A stretch of DNA of 64,000 nt from Dyadobacter linearis (GTDB lineage Bacteria; Bacteroidota; Bacteroidia; Cytophagales; Spirosomataceae): NCBI RefSeq assembly GCF_907165045.1, contig NZ_CAJRAU010000012.1, positions 43,177 to 107,176 of the forward strand. The letters run 5' to 3'. The position numbers were made by a program, and so were the translations under genes. Positions 62,171 through 64,000 of this stretch are shown piece after piece; position 1 is the first letter of the stretch, and each line of letters opens with the position of its first letter. A model generated the notes under the pieces. It ran no database searches, was not told the DNA's origin, and saw only the letters and a program-made list of their open reading frames with translations.

Positions 62171-62581
62171 ATGAAAATGATGAAAACAATTCCGGCCCTT
62201 CCTGTTCAAAATATTGAAGAGTCCGTAAAGTTTTATTCTGAAAAATTGGGTTTCACGGCACCATATTATGACGACGGCTTTGCCAAGGTAGTCCGCGATG
62301 AAATTGAGATCCATTTATGGGCATCTTCGGATGAGAGCTGGAAGAACAAGGGCTTAGCCTTGGTTGCAGATCCAATTTGCAGTGGGGCCGAGAGCTTTCT
62401 GGCAGGCACTGCCAGTTGCCGGATTGAAGTCAAAGGTATTGATGAGTTGTACGAAGAATATAAAAAGCAAGGCGTTATATATGACGCCGAAACTGTTGTG
62501 GAAGAGCAACCATGGGGCGACCGGGAATTTCCAGCACTTGACCTCCATCGTAATCTGTTAACTTTTTATGAGGAGATTTAG
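62171..62581 (+). CDS. VOC-family (bleomycin-resistance-like) protein
   Basis: A 136-residue vicinal-oxygen-chelate protein: TIPALPVQNIEESVKFYSEK, LGFTAPYYDDGFAKVVRDEI, EIHLWASSDESW, and the second half IEVKGIDELYEEYKKQGVIY with QPWGDREFPALDLHRNLLTF. The layout matches BLMT-type bleomycin-binding proteins. It is the last gene of the metal-resistance cargo, 18 bases after the GDCCVxC gene. ATG 62180 is an alternative start. The substrate in this context is uncertain. Confidence 0.85.
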   Translation: MKMMKTIPALPVQNIEESVKFYSEKLGFTAPYYDDGFAKVVRDEIEIHLWASSDESWKNKGLALVADPICSGAESFLAGTASCRIEVKGIDELYEEYKKQGVIYDAETVVEEQPWGDREFPALDLHRNLLTFYEEI

Positions 62582-62618
62582 AAAAACCCAGGCCAACATT
62601 GAGCTTAAAGTAACGCAA

Positions 62619-63233
62619 TCAAACTGTATCTTTTGATTTTGATAGGTAGTTGTAAACAGTTCCATAGGCTATCCCTAGCTGTTTAGAAATCTTGTTCATT
62701 GATAACCCTGACTTTTGTAATTCAAAAATTTCATTTTGCCGATCTATTGATATAGTCGGCCGCGAAATACGTTTTCCTTGTGCTTTTGCCCTGGCCATAC
62801 CGGCTTTTACCCTTTGACTGATCAGCGAACTTTCAAATTGAGCCAGGGAAGCCATCACATGAAATATCAGCTCACCGGTTGGTGTGGTGGTGTCAATATT
62901 TTCCTGATAGGATATAAAGTCGATACCCATGCTTTGAAATTCTTTCATTGCATTAACCAGTGCCTGGGTTGAACGTGCAAACCGATCATACCGCCAAACC
63001 AAAACCACATCCAGTTTTCTCTTTTTGGCCGCGGCCATCATTAATTTATACTGGATCCTGTCCTGGGTTGTTCCGGATGCATAGTCTATAAATTCCCCAA
63101 TGACATCAAAGTTACGCCTGGATGCGTATTCTCTTAACTGGGTTAACTGAGTTTCTGGATCCTGTCCTTTATCCTGGGTGGATACCCTTGCATATAGTGC
63201 TACCCGTTTGGTTTGAATTACCTGGTTTTTCAT
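62619..63233 (-). CDS. tnpR: Tn3-family resolvase (serine recombinase)
   Basis: A 204-residue recombinase: RVALYARVSTQDKGQDPETQ with catalytic Ser, VVLVWRYDRFARSTQALVNA, then FESSLISQRVKAGMARAKAQ and helix-turn-helix SGLSMNKISKQLGIAYGTVY. It is transcribed away from a Tn3 transposase with a 119-base repeat-rich region between them, the usual resolvase-res-transposase layout. Confidence 0.93.
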   Translation of the reverse strand: MKNQVIQTKRVALYARVSTQDKGQDPETQLTQLREYASRRNFDVIGEFIDYASGTTQDRIQYKLMMAAAKKRKLDVVLVWRYDRFARSTQALVNAMKEFQSMGIDFISYQENIDTTTPTGELIFHVMASLAQFESSLISQRVKAGMARAKAQGKRISRPTISIDRQNEIFELQKSGLSMNKISKQLGIAYGTVYNYLSKSKDTV

Positions 63234-63242
63234 TTAATTGCC

Positions 63243-63340
63243 TATCAAAAAGGAGTTCCTTTACAAAGATAGTTTTTGATATCAAAAAACAAGCTTTAAA
63301 CCTATTTCAAGCGTGGTAGATTTTGATACCCTTTTTGATA
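63243..63340. promoter_or_regulatory. Putative res / operator region of Tn3 element
   Basis: The 8-mer TATCAAAA or its complement occurs five times: at 63243, as the palindrome TTTTTGATATCAAAAA (63273-63288), and as TTTTGATA at 63321 and 63333. Such repeated dyads between divergent resolvase and transposase genes fit resolvase binding subsites that also repress both promoters. Confidence 0.65.
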
Positions 63341-63352
63341 ACTGTTTTTCAT

Positions 63353-64000
63353 ATGGCATCACTATTTTTAAACCAGGCGCAGCGTGAACGCTACGAGCGG
63401 GTACCCATGGAAATATCTGAATATGACTTGATGCAATTTTTTCAAATATCGCATCATGATAAAATTTTTCTTAAATCATTCAGAGGGGAACATAACCGGC
63501 TAGCGATCGCCCTTCAAACAGGTATTGTGCGCTTCATGGGTTTTCTTCCCGACAAATGGCAAGTACAGATTCCGGCAAATGTAGCTGCAATGGTATGTGA
63601 TCATCTAAATATCAATATTGAACGATTAGCACTATACGGGAATAGGGATGCAACCAGAACAGAACACTTGAATCTGGTACTAAGATATTTGAAGTTCCGT
63701 AGATGGCAACCCATGGATGAACTCTGGCTAGCGCCATGGCTTTTAAACAAAGGTATGGAGCATGATAATGAAGCCATATTGCTCGGGCAAGTTTGTTTAA
63801 AGCTTGGACAGGAAAGAATTTTGAGACCATCAATTGGAACATTGGAACGAATTGTAGGGAGTCTGGATGAACAGCTGCACCAGGAAACATACCGCAGGTT
63901 CAGTTTGCTTTTAACCGAAGATATGAAAACCAGGCTGACTCAAATTTTAGAATTGGATATTCTCCGTGGTATTACTTTGCATCGGTGGCTTTGCCAGGTA
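63353..64000 (+). CDS. tnpA: Tn3-family transposase, N-terminal part
   Basis: The frame is open from the ATG at 63353 to the end of the window (216 codons). It reads MASLFLNQAQRERYERVPME, then YDLMQFFQISHHDKIF, LAIALQTGIVRFMGFLPDKW, IERLALYGNRDATRTEHLNL and RPSIGTLERIVGSL. This is the DUF4158 N-terminal domain of Tn3-family transposases ('lt..qr..y....', 'r.g.A.qL...r..G.fp'). The catalytic DDE part lies outside the window. Position and divergence from the resolvase gene support the call. Confidence 0.9.
   Translation, partial: MASLFLNQAQRERYERVPMEISEYDLMQFFQISHHDKIFLKSFRGEHNRLAIALQTGIVRFMGFLPDKWQVQIPANVAAMVCDHLNINIERLALYGNRDATRTEHLNLVLRYLKFRRWQPMDELWLAPWLLNKGMEHDNEAILLGQVCLKLGQERILRPSIGTLERIVGSLDEQLHQETYRRFSLLLTEDMKTRLTQILELDILRGITLHRWLCQV

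Noticed and set aside
1..64000. CRISPR arrays, tRNA or rRNA genes
   Set aside because: No regularly spaced repeat array and no recognisable tRNA or rRNA sequence was found by eye on either strand.

Overview
The window reads as accessory DNA of a Bacteroidota bacterium, most likely a Cytophagales member of the Dyadobacter/Spirosoma kind. The basis is a SusC/SusD pair, type IX secretion C-terminal tails, TonB receptors with carboxypeptidase-like N-termini, many SPII lipoproteins, DUF3299/DUF5712-type proteins, and -33/-7 style promoters with few strong ribosome binding sites. No tRNA, rRNA or CRISPR array was seen. Four serine-recombinase genes or remnants, a Tn3 transposase, a relaxase, an IS3 remnant and several genes cut in half mark it as a mosaic (plasmid or genomic island).

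Region 1 (1-3.1 kb): the tail of a gene cut by the window edge, a small HMA-like protein, a TetR regulator, an ECF sigma factor and a doubtful ORF. Region 2 (3.3-15.8 kb) is the most striking part. A Fur/Zur-type repressor gene is followed by transcription units whose starts carry a palindrome of form TTGCAAC-N3-GTTGCAA: a lipoprotein; a His-rich lipoprotein plus DUF3299-like protein; a MerC/MerT-like membrane protein; a COG0523 GTPase plus an outer-membrane receptor; and a four-gene operon of two ABC-2 permeases, an ATPase and a TonB receptor. An eighth palindrome (1419) sits in front of a terminator with no obvious gene. I read this as a zinc-starvation regulon with a little-described envelope transport system.

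Region 3 (15.86-36.0 kb) lies between two diverged direct copies of a ~36 bp sequence. It holds gene remnants (WYL regulator, twice-frameshifted NmrA, AraC tail), an SDR protein, a response regulator and histidine kinase, then a beta-mannan utilisation locus: GH26 with two CBM35-like and two CBM3 domains, SusC, SusD, a VCBS/UnbV lipoprotein, a hydroxypyruvate-isomerase remnant and a second GH26. TTAGGG-TTTT-CCCTAA boxes precede both the response regulator and the mannanase, which suggests the two-component pair controls itself and the locus. A TonB-receptor remnant and a ModE-like regulator close the region.

Region 4 (36-49.5 kb): a serine recombinase with an upstream dyad, a DUF1016 nuclease, small membrane proteins and lipoproteins, a recombinase remnant, a zinc-ribbon membrane protein, an AT-hook protein next to a DUF3800 protein, a beta-barrel/T9SS/Big-domain surface trio, and an IS3 remnant. 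Region 5 (49.5-56 kb): an Imm26-type immunity protein and a 5'-truncated RHS toxin, joined at about 53.35 kb to a 5'-truncated TOPRIM protein and UvrD-like helicase resembling Gabija, then another resolvase. Region 6 (56-60.8 kb): lipoproteins, a TlpA-like thioredoxin and a DUF5712 relaxase. Region 7 (60.9-64 kb): a mercury-type cargo (ArsR repressor with a 32 bp operator, MerTP, GDCCVxC protein, VOC protein) beside a Tn3-family resolvase, res region and transposase that runs off the window.
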